Assembly: GCA_026724425.1 (NCBI GenBank)
Contig: JAIUCV010000102.1
Span: 2,728,001-2,792,000, forward strand
Length of the DNA stretch: 64,000 bases
Origin: Erythrophleum ivorense
Lineage: Eukaryota > Streptophyta > Magnoliopsida > Fabales > Fabaceae
Direction of reading: 5' to 3'
In this document: positions 35,643 to 47,364 of the stretch, one piece after another
Layout of the letters: every line of letters starts with the position of its first letter
Position numbering within the stretch: the first letter of the stretch is position 1
Position numbers and translations under genes: made by a program
Notes under the pieces: generated by a model
Database searches by the model: none
What the model saw: the letters and a program-made list of their open reading frames with translations, nothing else
What the model was told of the DNA's origin: nothing

Positions 35643-38283
35643 CTATACAACAGAGTGTGATACTGTCTGGGGAGTGAGAACGTACATATGACAGTCGTGA
35701 GCGTCTACTTGAGCTTCAAAAGAGACAGAAGCGTTGTCTGTTACATCTTTGTGCTGCCACAAATCTCTTACTGAGACGCTAAGGCTAGATTCAAGACCGA
35801 TCATATCCCATGATGCTGCGATGGTTGCAGGCTCTGAACAACGGTTCCAGAGAGCAACTACCATACGGTCACCAGATAAAGGCCCTGACCACACCTGGAA
35901 TGAAACAGTCATCACAATTTTGTTTTTCTGCTGAGAAATCTGTGCCTCCCAATTCATACCTGTTGACAATCATCTCCACCATTGACTTGAATCTTCCTTC
36001 CTTGAACACCAAGTGGGTCTGCAGCCACAAGATTTATCAGTTTTTTTTTTTGCATGCAGCAAAAGGTAACAAGTCTAAAAAGATGGAAGTTTACCTTGGT
36101 TTACAGCGATAACCTCCTTATTGCTCAAGATCTCAAAAGTTTCAGCGGTCATGTTTCTTACATCACAACCAATCAAGAGTGGTGCCTGCAGGAGAACCAC
36201 GAGGTAGAGATCAAATCAAGGATATAAAAGAAAATCAAGAAATGATGAAACAAGTTACATACATACCTTCATCAAAGCCCAAATGCTAAAGTGACCTCGA
36301 TACTCCTCGTAAGTCATCCCTCCATTCCCAACTTCCAACATATCCGGATCTATAATGCAATGGACACAACTGTAATCAACACTTCAAGTGTACTAGTTCC
36401 ATAGGAGAATATTTTTTGAGATGTTAGATGATTGTTTTACCATTCCAACCACCAGGTCCAGCATATGAAGCCCACTTGTTATTCAAATCAGCAATTGTAG
36501 TCATACTTGAGAAACAACAAAGTAGAGAGTAAAGCAATCAGATCATGATTTAACTAAACCAATCCCTCTCCAAAGCAACTCAATGTCCATACTAGTAATG
36601 CCAAGAGGTTTCTACCTTGCCCATGTATCATTGATGTCATCAGTTGTGCGCCAACTGTTTCCAACTTCTTTTGCCCACAAGGCAGGATCATCAACACCCC
36701 TGCAAAGACGAAAGAAATGGTGAACAAATGGTAACAAATTTACTCGTCCTGTCCTGTGTGAAGATATTTTGAAGTGTGTAGTACCATTCACAAAGCGAGT
36801 AGAAGATTGAACGACCGGTCGCGTTTAGAGCATCACGCATTGGAGGGTATCTGAAAACCATAAACCATATATGAAGACATTTTTAGGAAAAATTATACCA
36901 AAAAGTGATTGTGATAAATGGTACAATAGAGATGACACCTTTCTATTGGTTTGATTCCCAGGTTGAAACAGTTGTCATATTTCAGATAATCCACACCCTG
37001 GATGAGAAACCAAGACAAAGTTACCAAAACATCGTCATCTTTCTTTGTTTGTAATTATTTGGGGGTACAAGATGATTCACTTCAAAAGCTCATCAACTAG
37101 TTAAAGTTTTGGATGAAAACTAACCCAAGAAGCAAAAATGTCTGCATCATCCACTTCATGCAAAAGTGATCCCGGACGAACTTGACAGGTGAAAACGCTG
37201 AAAGAGGAAAAATTGGGATAAATTCAAAACATAAACATGAGACATGAGACTATATCCTATCATTTCACCCAGCTTATAATACAACAAAAGAGGTACATGA
37301 ACCTTCTTAACCTACCCAGCATCTGAATATATACCGAGTTTGAGACCATCTGAATGAATATAATCAGCAAGAAACTTAATTCCTGATGGAAAGGTTTCAG
37401 GATGAGGAACCAATTGACCCTGGAAATTTTAAAGATTTTACAAAAGACAATAAGCATCCAGCGTCTACTTAAAGCGTCAGGATATGAGCTCACTGCAAAT
37501 TTACTACTCTCAAGATTAAAAAGAAACAATACGAGCAATCTTACCTTTGAATCACGTGACAAATTGGACCAACAATCATCTGCAAAAAAACCAAAACTAA
37601 CTTGTGAAACCTGAAGCATTTAATACATAGGAAATATGATGAGGTAAGTTGAAGAAACAGTACCGATATTGACATGTATGTATCCTAAATCAGCCAAGCC
37701 AGATGAGACCAAAGCATCAGCTGTTAATTGAAGTTAAAGTAACATATCAGCAACTCTAACATTAGAATTATAATATACAACAAAAACAAACATATGAAAC
37801 ATGTGAGTAGCTTTACCAGTTTCCTTTATGACCGTTTCATTGATATTGCAAGCAAAGAAATTCCAGCTATTCCATCTGTCGATTAACAAATCACAACTAG
37901 TCCAATAAGAAACCTTCAGATTTATAAACTTTACACCACAGCAGAGTCAAAACACATAAAAAATTGTTCCTTTTGATTAATCAGAAACAACCCATGAAAT
38001 TCAAAATCCAAAAGATGAACAAACAATCGAAAAGCTAATCTCTTGAACCTAACCCCATTTGTGGAGTTCGAGCGAGGCCATTGTTGAGCTGCAAGCGACC
38101 GTACAAAGAAGTATCATAGATCGAATTGAAGGATTTGCTGAAAACCAATCCATTAGTATTGCTCTGCTGCAACAATGGCGTTTTAACGACTCTTCCTGCG
38201 ATCGACTGAGAGACCAAAACAGATAAAGACAAGAGTCCGAAATGGAAAAAGACCCAATCTTTCATCGTCTTTACAATCGCCAT
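35643..38283 (-). CDS. AGAL3: Alpha-galactosidase 3 (glycoside hydrolase family 27)
   Basis: Fourteen exons on the minus strand: 38283-38054, 37875-37817, 37720-37664, 37579-37545, 37419-37316, 37197-37125, 36997-36939, 36850-36785, 36699-36616, 36505-36441, 36349-36267, 36185-36095, 36018-35960 and 35894-35643. The product has 438 residues, the length of Arabidopsis AGAL3 (At3g56310). A signal peptide or anchor (VFFHFGLLSLSVLVSQSIAG) points to the cell wall or vacuole. GH27 features are complete: MGWNSWNFFAC, DDCW, the nucleophile D194 in YLKYDNC, and the acid/base D249 in SWRTTDDIND. It removes terminal alpha-linked galactose from oligosaccharides and cell-wall polymers. All splice sites are GT-AG and the frame is continuous. 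Confidence 0.95.
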
Positions 38284-39022
38284 TAACGTTGTCTCGGTCC
38301 TTCGGCTCCCGGGATTTCTTAAAATAAACCAAATTTATGAAGAACACGGAAATGGTTTTTTTATTACTAGATAATAGAGTCGTGTCGATGTCTCCAAAGA
38401 GTTGGATAAGTTCCAGATTATGCTTCCGAGTCATCAATTTCAATATAATACATCGATTTCATTAATTTCAATATAATTACTTCAATTTTATTAAACTAGA
38501 CCATCGTCTAACCCCGTTTTATTTCACATAGCAATTGCTTTTATGTTCTAAGCACTTCTTGGAACGATCAAGATTTGGTGATTGCAACTTTTTAGTTATG
38601 CCGTGTCGATTGTAAGGTTAGTAAATTTCATTCGTACCGTCACTCTACTACCACACGTGTTATAGTTATAGTCATGCAACACATGTATTCCTTGTGGACC
38701 TAGTGGTATCGCGAGTGGGGTTTATAAATCGATACATAGATTTATCTCCAAGATTATTGTTCCAACTGATCTCTAAGAAGTACAAATAAAACCTAACATA
38801 TTAAAAAAAATTAAACACAAGAAAATAAAATTTGAGGCCTCATAAATCATCAGATCACTAAACTCCCACGTAACCACATTAATCACAGCCATATTCTTCA
38901 TTTGTGGGGTCCCTATCCATTTCAACTGAACCAACATACAAACCACACGTATGTTTTCTATAAATCCACAAAATTTGCAAATTTCTTTTACTTAGTTGGA
39001 GTTAAGAGTGGAAACCAAAAAG
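38284..39022. promoter_or_regulatory. Divergent promoter region between AGAL3 and the At3g56290-like gene
   Basis: 739 bases between two start codons. AT-rich, with CACGTGT near 38654. I recall a cysteinyl-tRNA synthetase gene (At3g56300) in this interval in A. thaliana; there is no room for it here and I see no trace. Confidence 0.5.
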
Positions 39023-39730
39023 ATGGGTCTACGAGCACTGCCTCTTCAACACAACGGTGCGTTCGTCTCCACGACCAAAGTACCGTTCTCGAGAACCTCG
39101 CCGAGAATTAGCCGGAATCCTAGATGGGTCGTTGTGTCGGCGAAGCAAGAAAAGGATGATGAGAAGAAGAAGGAAGAGGAGACTTCGTTGTTCACTAGAC
39201 TAACGGATGCGTTGGATTTCTCACAGGTTCGGTCGGAGAAAGACGCCGAGCTTCTCTACGAGGCCCGTGAAGCCACTAAATCTGGCGGCAAGATGAGCAA
39301 AGAACAGGTCAGTCTTCTTAATTAACCACACCACTTTTCAACTCTTTTCTTCTGATAATCAATCATAGGAATACCATCGAATTATATTTGATATATTTGT
39401 AATGGTGTGTAGTATGGGGCTTTGAGAAGAAAAATCGGAGGGACATACAAGGACTTCTTTAAATCCTACGTTGAAGGTAAACTCTAGAGAAGTATTTAAT
39501 TTGGAAAAAATGATGATTGTTAGAAATATTTGAAAGATATCTAAATTATTGGTATAGTGGACGGAGAATACGTGGAGGAAGGATGGGTGGACAAAACATG
39601 TAAAATATGCAAAAAAGATACCAAGGGTGAGGCAAGACAAGTGGACAAGTTAGGTAGATATGTTCATGTCTCTTGTCTTCAAAATCCTTCCACTTCTGGA
39701 AATTTCTTTACCAGGCTCTTTTCTAGATGA
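39023..39730 (+). CDS. Small plastid-targeted protein with Cys/His motif, At3g56290-like
   Basis: Three exons: 39023-39307, 39413-39476 and 39558-39730, giving 173 residues. The first 35 residues are rich in Ser, Arg and Pro with no acidic residues (NPRWVVVSAKQ at the end), a typical plastid transit peptide. The mature part has an acidic-basic helix (DDEKKKEEE), then a segment YGALRRKIGGTYKDFFKSY, then CKICKKD and RYVHVSC, which could bind a metal. I recognise the family as At3g56290, which has only a doubtful database name and no function I trust. The frame I use starts at the ATG preceding GLRALP. Confidence 0.85.
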
Positions 39731-40352
39731 TCAGTATCCCGATTCATATATAAGAATGTGTTTTTCTGTTGTTTCTGTTTTAATTTTACTATCTAAATTG
39801 TTCTTGCAGTTTTGTGTTTTTTTTTTAATAGAAATTGAAATTCATTTACATACCAAAACAAAAGTTATGTTTATATTTTGAGAAACGAAGTGACAGAAAA
39901 AAAAGTTAAACAACAAAATGAAAATCTGTTATGGTTATGTATTTATGTTACAAGGGAAAAAAAAACTATAAATGAACAATCTGTATCATCATCTCAAATT
40001 TGATTCATTGCAGATTGTTTACCAGTCAAAGCAAACGTGAACGAAAGTTTACAAACCACGTAATCACTCATGGTTACCACTTTCTCAAGGAAAGAAAACA
40101 ACCTTTTCTTCATTTTTTGAAACAAAAAATCAAAAACCCTAAAAATCATCAAAATAACCCAAAAATCAACAAGAGAATTACCTACAAAATCATAAAACAA
40201 CCCTAAAAATCATCAAGATAACCCTATAATTAATCAAACCATAAACCCATATGATGCAAAACAAAACAAAAGATAATACATCAAAACAGAATACATAATG
40301 GAAGCAAAAGACAATGCATCAAAACCATAAACCCATAGAGGAAATTTATTGG

Positions 40353-40460
40353 TCAAAGAGGATCAGTCATGGAAACTGTTTGTCCTCTTACGTTTGAATC
40401 TATGTATGGTTCCTTTCTTGGTATACCGTAACCGTAAAGATCGCGCTTCTCTGCCAATGT
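40353..40460 (-). pseudogene. Unidentified coding-like fragment ending in a stop
   Basis: On the minus strand, 35 codons are open and end in TGA. The peptide contains LAEKRDLYGYGIPRKEPY, which looks like real protein but which I cannot name. Its central 41 bases recur at 48215-48255. Confidence 0.4.
40396..40436. repeat. 41-bp direct repeat, copy 1
   Basis: GAATCTATGTATGGTTCCT-TCTTGGTATACCGTAACCGTA. The second copy is at 48215-48255, with one substitution in 41. Flanking bases differ. The copies lie on either side of the LINE. Confidence 0.85.
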
Positions 40461-41181
40461 TAGTTCTCTGTTCTCTCTGGGTTCTCTCTTAGGGTTTTAG
40501 GGTTTTATTGAGGTTGAGCCACCGCCTGGATATCGAGGCATAATCTGCTATGTCCCTCCTTCTCTCAATCTAATCACAAATATCCCAACTTAATCTCATA
40601 TATACCTCATCTTTTTAATTAAATTAATTAAATATAGACGGACGAAAATACCCTTACTTCATTATTTAAAAAAATGAAAATTAAAAAATTAAAATAATTA
40701 ATTAATTTTTTTTTGTCCCCTGACGTTCGATCGATTCTCTTCTAATCCTGCGAATGGGTACCCCGGTGCGTACGTTTACTCACCTGCTCAAGTTCGTATA
40801 CATGACATTTGCGAGTACAAAACTACAGAGGATTTTGAAGCATAGATGTTGAGAATCTTGAAAATCTCCTCCCCAATCACCATTGCTGTCCAAGAAAGAA
40901 TCGATCGAATGCAGGGGACAGACAGTGTCTAGAACCGTACCTCTTTGCAGCAATATATCTGTAGCAATCTCCCAATCATCAATGTGCCCAGATTTGCGCT
41001 CTCGGAACCTCCCAATGGATATCCTGATGCTCGAAATTTGCACATACTTCAGTGATTGTTCATCATGCGACTATCCATGTAAGTTACTGTTTGTTTTTGA
41101 TGTATTACTTTTAAAAATATTATCAATGTTTGTTTATTAATTTTATTTTGATGATTTGCAGCTATATTTATTTCAGGAGCT

Positions 41182-41193
41182 AGGTCTTGGAAC
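41182..41193 (+). repeat. LINE target-site duplication, left
   Basis: AGGTCTTGGAAC here and at 47353-47364, flanking the LINE. Confidence 0.85.
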
Positions 41194-41194
41194 C

Positions 41195-41234
<40 letters not shown>

Positions 41235-41521
41235 AAGACACTTCCCTAGAATGGGCTTAAGTCTCTCTTTTCCAACTAGAGTCTTTCACTAGTGTTTGGA
41301 AAGAGCTTTGAGTGGATATCCTTTACCCCGTAGTGTTATCTTTTCCGTTTTGTTCATGAAAAATCTTATCCTGTTACTGTTTCTTCTCAGATTTACTCTT
41401 GCTGTGAGTTCTTTATCTTCGGTTCTTTGGATTTTCGTGTGAGGTTTGAGGTTAAAGAAGAGCTGTTTCGAAGTGGTGTGGGTGTTCGGTTCTAGGAGGT
41501 TTCTTCGGAGTGATTGAAGTT

Positions 41522-43027
41522 ATGTCGGCAGCAATGGATCGAGCTTTGATGGCAATGTCTTTGGAGGAAGAGGAGGAAGACAAACCTCTTTTCATTCCGA
41601 ACAGGCCAGAGTATAGTTCGGCTGGTAACAACGTGCTAAGTATTATAGGGAGGGTTCTCAATCCCGATTGTCAGAGAGTATCTCATCTCCTTATAGATCT
41701 TCCTCGAAGATGGGGGAAGAGGGGTAAGATTCGAGGGGTGGCGCTATCAAACGAACGATTCCAGTTTTTTTTTAAGACTGAACATGATCTTGTAGAGATT
41801 CTAGAGAAGGGGGTTCAGTGTTTCAATGAATGGGCTGTAGTCTTGGAGAGGTGGGTGGAGAATTCACCGGTGGATTTTCTTCAGTTTGTTCCTCTGTGGG
41901 TTCAAATCCGAAATCTACCAGTCAATTATTATAGATCCCAAACGGTTTGGGATATTGGTGAAGTTCTAGGTGAGGTGAAGGAGATTGCGTTCGATGATGA
42001 TGATTTGGAAAACCAGAGTCAACCTTGGGTGAGAGTCAAGATCAAATTTGATGTATCCAAGCCTCTGCGGAAATCGAAATTGATCATACTTCCCAATGGT
42101 GAGGAAGTCACGGTGTTTTTCTACTATGAAAAACTTCAAAAAAGGTGTTTCAATTGTCACAGGTTAAACCATGAGAAGGATTTCTGTCCGCTCTTAGCCA
42201 GTGCTAGGCAAAATCAAGCGGCGGTGAGAAGGACCAGAGTTCTGAAGGAACAACAAGAGAAGGATCCTGTAATCAAGAACTCAGATCCGCTGTATGGAGT
42301 GCTGAGTGAAGATCAAGTTGGATTAAACCCAATCACGGGCAAATTAAAGATAAATCGAGAGGTTTTGGAAGATCTGAGAAGATATTTAGTGGCAAATAAT
42401 GGAGATGATATCTCAGTCAAGAAAGATAGAGTGAGGAGTACCATTGCTCAAGTGGAAAAGGATCCATATGCTCAGAAGGTGGTACTAAGGCTGGAAACGG
42501 CCCCGTTGGTGTCAAGAGATGGGAATAAAGGAAAAGGGATAGTTTTCGACTTTGAATCTGCGGATAAAGCGAAGGAGATGGTATCAGAAAGCAAGTTCAT
42601 GGAGGGAAGTCTTTTAGCCGGAAAACTATCAAGTGGAATCTTTGGTACTGAGGATCTGAGAACCAGACTTGATTCTTTGAAAGAGCAGAAGGCGGCTCGT
42701 GCTGTTACTGGTGGCTTTACGGCATATGGTTCTGTCTCTTCGGAGGCGGGGCCATCCGGTGCTACTAGTATCGCTGGCCCATCTGAGGCGGGGCCATCTG
42801 GAACAGTCAATCTTAAAGGAAAATCCAGGAAAAGACAAGTCAAGAGGTTAAGGAAACTACAAATCAAGAAGGAAGGTGCTCTTGGACCAGTTTCAGAGAT
42901 CAAAAAAAACGGCAAAGGAGTTATAGGTCCAAAGAGAAAGTTACAAATAGTCACAGCCAATGCGACTAATAAAGCAAGGCGCAAAAACCAATTGATGGTC
43001 CCAAAGGAGGGACCGTCCAATCCATAA
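41522..43027 (+). CDS. LINE ORF1 protein (DUF4283-type with zinc knuckle)
   Basis: 501 residues from the ATG at 41522. Residues about 30-190 match the DUF4283-like nucleic-acid-binding region usual in plant LINE ORF1 (WAVVLERWVENSPVDFLQF, PLWVQIRNLPVNYY). A CCHC knuckle follows, CFNCHRLNHEKDFC (C-x2-C-x4-H-x4-C). The tail is low-complexity with two AGPSG-type repeats and basic patches. It should package LINE RNA. It is intact, and its stop TAA shares a base with the ATG of ORF2 (TAATG). Confidence 0.88.
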   Translation: MSAAMDRALMAMSLEEEEEDKPLFIPNRPEYSSAGNNVLSIIGRVLNPDCQRVSHLLIDLPRRWGKRGKIRGVALSNERFQFFFKTEHDLVEILEKGVQCFNEWAVVLERWVENSPVDFLQFVPLWVQIRNLPVNYYRSQTVWDIGEVLGEVKEIAFDDDDLENQSQPWVRVKIKFDVSKPLRKSKLIILPNGEEVTVFFYYEKLQKRCFNCHRLNHEKDFCPLLASARQNQAAVRRTRVLKEQQEKDPVIKNSDPLYGVLSEDQVGLNPITGKLKINREVLEDLRRYLVANNGDDISVKKDRVRSTIAQVEKDPYAQKVVLRLETAPLVSRDGNKGKGIVFDFESADKAKEMVSESKFMEGSLLAGKLSSGIFGTEDLRTRLDSLKEQKAARAVTGGFTAYGSVSSEAGPSGATSIAGPSEAGPSGTVNLKGKSRKRQVKRLRKLQIKKEGALGPVSEIKKNGKGVIGPKRKLQIVTANATNKARRKNQLMVPKEGPSNP

Positions 43028-46000
43028 TGAGCTTAGTCTCTTGGAATTGCCAAGGAGTGGGGCGGCCTCATGAATTGACAATTCCGCGCCTTAAGGAATT
43101 GCGTAAAAAACATTTCCCGGAGGTTTTGTTCTTGATGGAAACAATGAACTGTAGAAATGTGCTGGTGGACTTGCAAGAATGGTTAGGTTATAAAAGGGTG
43201 TTCACTGTGGAGCCTCTGGGTACAAGTAGTGGGCTCGCTTTGTTTGTTAAGAATGGTGTAGATATTGAAATCCTTTTGGCGAATAAAAACTTGTTGGATT
43301 TGCGTGTACATTATGGTGCTGTTTCCTTTTTTATGACATGTGTATATGGTGCGCCGGAAAAAAAAAACAGAGATGCGGTTTGGGAGATGCTCAGTCGGAT
43401 TGGTGTAAATAGGCTCGAGAGCTGGTGTATGGTTAGAGATTTTAACGAAATCACGCATAATGGTGAGAAGCTTGGAGGGCCAAGACGAAGCGTGAATTCT
43501 TTCCAAACCTTTATAGATATGTTGTCAGCTTGTAGAATGTCGGAGTTGGTGAGTCAAGGCAAGGGGTTCACGTGGGGAGGTATGCGTGGGTCTCATTGGG
43601 TGCAATTCCGTCTTGATAGGTGTTTTGGGAATAAAGAATGGTTTGCTCAGTTTCCGGCTTCAAATCAGAGGTTCCTGGATAAGAGAGGGTCTGATCACCG
43701 TCCTGTTTTGATTAGCCTTCAAGACTCACAGGAGGCATACAGAGGTCAATTTAGATTTGATAAACGCTTCTTGTATCAACCTCGAGTCAACGAGGCGATT
43801 TCTGTCTCATGGAAGCGAAGAACCTCGGGTAATCTTTTTTCCGTCTCTGACAGACTCCGAGACTGCCGGAAAACGTACGTTGAGTGTTTGGAAAAGAAAC
43901 AATAACATGAATGCGAAGGATCGATTGCAGCAGTTGGAGAAGAATCTGGAGGAAGAACAATCAGTCAGTTATCCGAGTACGGCAAGACTAAGATATCTTA
44001 AAAAAGAATTGGTTGTCGCATATAAAGAGGATGAAATTTTTTGGAGACAAAGGAGCAGACAAAAATGGCTCAGATCAGGAGATAAGAACACCAAATTCTT
44101 CCACGATTCAGTTAAATGTGCAAGGAACAACAAAAGACTGGAAAGGCTTATTGATGTGCAAGGAGTGGAACAAAAATCAGAAGCAGCAAAAGGAGAAGTG
44201 GCTGTTTCTTATTTCACCAACCTTTTCCAGTCTTCGAACCCCACGCGTTTTGAAGATTGGTTTGAGGATCTAAATCCAAGGATTTTGCCTTCAATGAATG
44301 AGGAGCTGATTAAAGAAGTTTCAGACCTTGAAATCAAAGATGCAGTGTTCTCAATTAAACCTTCCAGTGCGCCTGGCCCTGATGGCATGACTGGTCTATT
44401 CTTTCAACATTTTTGGCATATCATCGGCAAAGAGGTTTCCACGGAAGTGAGGTCTTTTTTTTGTTTCGGGAGTGTTTCCGAAAGAATGGAATTTCACACA
44501 TCTGTGTCTTATCCCAAAAGTTACAGACGCCAAAGTAATGACGGATCTCAGACCAATCAGCCTCTGTTCTGTTTTGTACAAGGTGGTGTCCAAGATTTTG
44601 GTGCAAAGACTTCAACCCTTTTTGAACCATATTGTATCAGTGAATCAGTCAGCTTTTGTTTCAGACAGGTTGATTTCGGACAATATCATCATCGCGCATG
44701 AAGTGATTCATAGTCTGCACACTCATTCTTCTATCTCTGAGGAATTTTTGGCCCTGAAATCAGACATGTCGAAAGCTTATGATAGAGTGGAATGGAGCTA
44801 TTTAAGAGCATTGTTAACTGCTTTGGGTTTTCATAGTGAATGGGTTAAATGGGTGATGTTCTGTGTCACCTCAGTATCCTTTTCTGTGCTCATTAATGAT
44901 CGTCCCCATGGAATTATAACACCTCATAGAGGGTTGAGGCAGGGAGATCCTCTCTCACCCTTTCTGTTTGTCTTATGCACTGAAGGACTTTCTCATTTAT
45001 TGAATCAAGCAGAGAGAAGGGGTCTTTTAAAAGGAATAAGCTTTAAGGAGAATGGCCCGTCTGTGCATCACCTGTTGTTTGCCGATGATAGTTTGTTCCT
45101 CTGTGGAGCTAACGATCTTGAATGCGACACCTTGAGAGGAATCCTCAACGTTTATGGGGCGGCTACAGGTCAAATGATTAATCCGAATAAGTCTTCCATT
45201 ACGTTTGGGTCGAAAATCGGAATTGAGCAAAGGAAGAAGATTCAGGACAAGTTTCAGATTTTCAACGAAGGAGGTGCAAGATCGTATTTGGGTTTACCGG
45301 AGTGCTTTAGCGGCTCCAAAGTAAAGCTCCTCGACTACCTAAGAGAAAGAGTTCAAACCAGAGTCTCAGGCTGGTTCAGTAGAACTTTATATCAAGGGGG
45401 AAAAGAAACCTTACTGAAATCAGTTCTATCAGCGATGCCGGTTTACGCGATGTCGTGTTTCAGGTTACCAAAAACGATTTGTAAGAACCTGAGAAGTGCA
45501 ATGGCCAATTTTTGGTGGAGTGCGGTAGAACATAAACGGAAGATCCATTGGATTAGTTGGGAGAAGATGTGTCTCCCAAAACACCTCGGTGGTCTAGGCT
45601 TCAGAGACATAGCAGATTTTAACCAAGCTCTTCTGGCAAAACAGGCGTGGAGACTACTGCAGGATCCAGAGAGTCTTTTTTCAAGATTTTTAAAGAGTCT
45701 GTATTTCAGTGGAGAAGACTTTCTCTCATCTTCCTTAGGATCTCGTCCTTCCTTTGCGTGGCGAAGTATCTTATGGGGAAGAGAGCTTCTTCAGAAAGGG
45801 CTAAGAAAACGTGTTGGGAATGGAAGCTCACTAAGCGTGTGGACAGACCCGTGGATTTTTGACGAGGTCCTAAGAGCTCCATGGCGCATGATTTTCCCTT
45901 TTGATGTCAATTTATTGGCCAAGGATCTTATTGACTTCCAGTCAAGAAGATGGGATGAGAGAAAGCTCAGAGAAGTATTCTATCCTGAAGATGTCGAGAG

Positions 46001-47159
46001 GATACTTAAAGTTCAGCCGGTTACTAGAGGAGACGACTTTTGGAGTTGGAATTTTAACCACAGTGGAGATTATTCTGTCAAGTCAGGGTTCTGGTTAGCT
46101 TCGATTACAAACAAAAAAGACCTGATGTTGGAGGCTGGAATGCTACCTTCGCTAAATATCTTAAAGCACAGAGTATGGTTCATTCAAACAACATCGAAGA
46201 TTCATAATTTTCTATGGAGAGTGCTGAGTGGGGCGATATCGGTGGCAGATAATCTACAAGATCGAGGTATGATGGTTGATAATATATGCCAAGCTTGTGG
46301 AGTGATAGGTGAATCGATCAACCATGTGCTTTTCACTTGCACAATCCCTAGACAAATCTGGGCTGTCAGTGACTTCCCGGTTCCGAGAAATGGGTTTGGA
46401 GACTCAGTTTTTGCCAATATTAATCATTTGTTGATTCAATGCAAGAATGAAAGGTTGCATAAGGAGATAAAGAAAAGATTCCCATGGGTCCTTTGGTTTA
46501 TCTGGAAAAATAGGAACAACTTTCTCTTTGATAATCATCCCTTTGATGCTATCCAAACGATGGGAAAAATTATTGAAGAAGTTGAGTTGTGGTTTTTGGC
46601 GCAGAAAATTGAAGAGGAATGAGAGACCGGTCAGGCCATAACTCAAGGAAAGAGAGTTAAGAAGTGGAGACCTCCCCCGAAACCATGGCTTAAATGTAAT
46701 GTGGGGAGTTTCTGGTCAGAGGAAAAGCAAATGGGAGGAATGGCTTGGGTTTTAAGAGATGAAGTGGGTGACGTTTTGCTTCATAGTAGAAGTGCTTGTG
46801 CTTTTGTTAAATCGAAGGCTGAATGCAGCTGGAAGTGTCTATCCTGGGCTCCTGAAGGACTAATCAGCCATGGAATAAGGAGAGTAGTTTTTGCATCAGA
46901 AGATGCAGATTTGGTTGGAGCTTTGAACAGACCGATGGCTTGGCCTTCTTTTAGGTTGGAGTCTTCGGATTTATATCATATCTTAACTAATTTTAGGAGT
47001 TGGAGAATAGAACTTGAAGAGAGGTGTACCAACAGAGGGGCTTTTCTCATTGCTCGAAGTGTGATTAAGGAAGACATGTTTCAATCGTATGTGGCGAGGG
47101 GTTCGCCAAGATGGCTTCGATTAATTTTCGATGGTGAGAAAGTTCTTCCCTCTGTGTAA
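43027..47159 (+). pseudogene. LINE ORF2: endonuclease, reverse transcriptase and RNase H-like, broken
   Basis: 43027-43905 encodes an AP-type endonuclease (SWNCQGVG, the metal-binding Glu in FLMET, SDHRP). Its GDFN motif reads RDFN. A frameshift near 43870-43880 moves the frame; the next part runs to about 44455 and includes KWLRSGDKNTKFFH and APGPDGM. A second shift in a T8 run (44455-44462) leads into the reverse transcriptase (RPISL, QGDPLSPFLF, FADDS) and a zf-RVT-like region (WNFNHSGDYSVKSG, WRVLSGAISVADNL). An in-frame TGA at 46620-46622 separates an RNase H-like tail (46623-47159) that lacks clear catalytic residues. I give the breaks only; no restored product is implied. Confidence 0.88.
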
Positions 47160-47352
47160 GGGGTTCCTGTTTTTGGTTTGTATTATTGGTTTTGGTTCCC
47201 TTTCTTCCTCTAGCTTTATGGTTTGCCTGAAGTTTTAGAGAGGCCTTTATTTTGTAGGCTGAAAGTGGCTGTGCTTGAGCTATTTTGTTTTCTGTTTGGT
47301 TGATGGCTTCCATCGAACTTTCTAATTTATATAATTCTAGATGACAAAAAAA

Positions 47353-47364
47353 AGGTCTTGGAAC
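47353..47364 (+). repeat. LINE target-site duplication, right
   Basis: AGGTCTTGGAAC, directly after the A tail. Identical to 41182-41193. Confidence 0.85.

Larger units (their letters stand above)
39731..41181. other. Intergenic region with coding-like scraps, upstream flank of the LINE
   Basis: After the At3g56290-like gene the sequence is AT-rich. It holds a minus-strand coding-like scrap (40353-40460), telomere-like TTAGGGTTTTAGGGTTTTA at about 40490-40508, and an open stretch at about 40750-40846 on the plus strand (ANGYPGAYVYSPAQVRIH). None belongs to a gene I can recognise. Confidence 0.5.
41194..47352 (+). mobile_element. Non-LTR retrotransposon (plant L1-type LINE), nearly full length
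   Basis: The 6.16 kb element has a 12-bp target-site duplication, a 5' leader, ORF1 with a DUF4283-like domain and zinc knuckle, ORF2 with endonuclease, reverse transcriptase and RNase H-like parts, a short 3' UTR and a tail of about eight A. There are no long terminal repeats. The layout is that of the Arabidopsis ATLINE/Ta11 group. ORF2 has two frameshifts and one in-frame stop, so it is not autonomous now. An A tract of about 31 bases lies very near its 5' end (41201-41231). Confidence 0.92.

Noticed and set aside
40488..40510. Telomere-like TTTAGGG units
   Set aside because: Only two to three units; telo-box-like leader sequence is more likely than a former chromosome end.
42472..43020. 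182-codon frame antisense to LINE ORF1
   Set aside because: Shadow of ORF1; no family resemblance.
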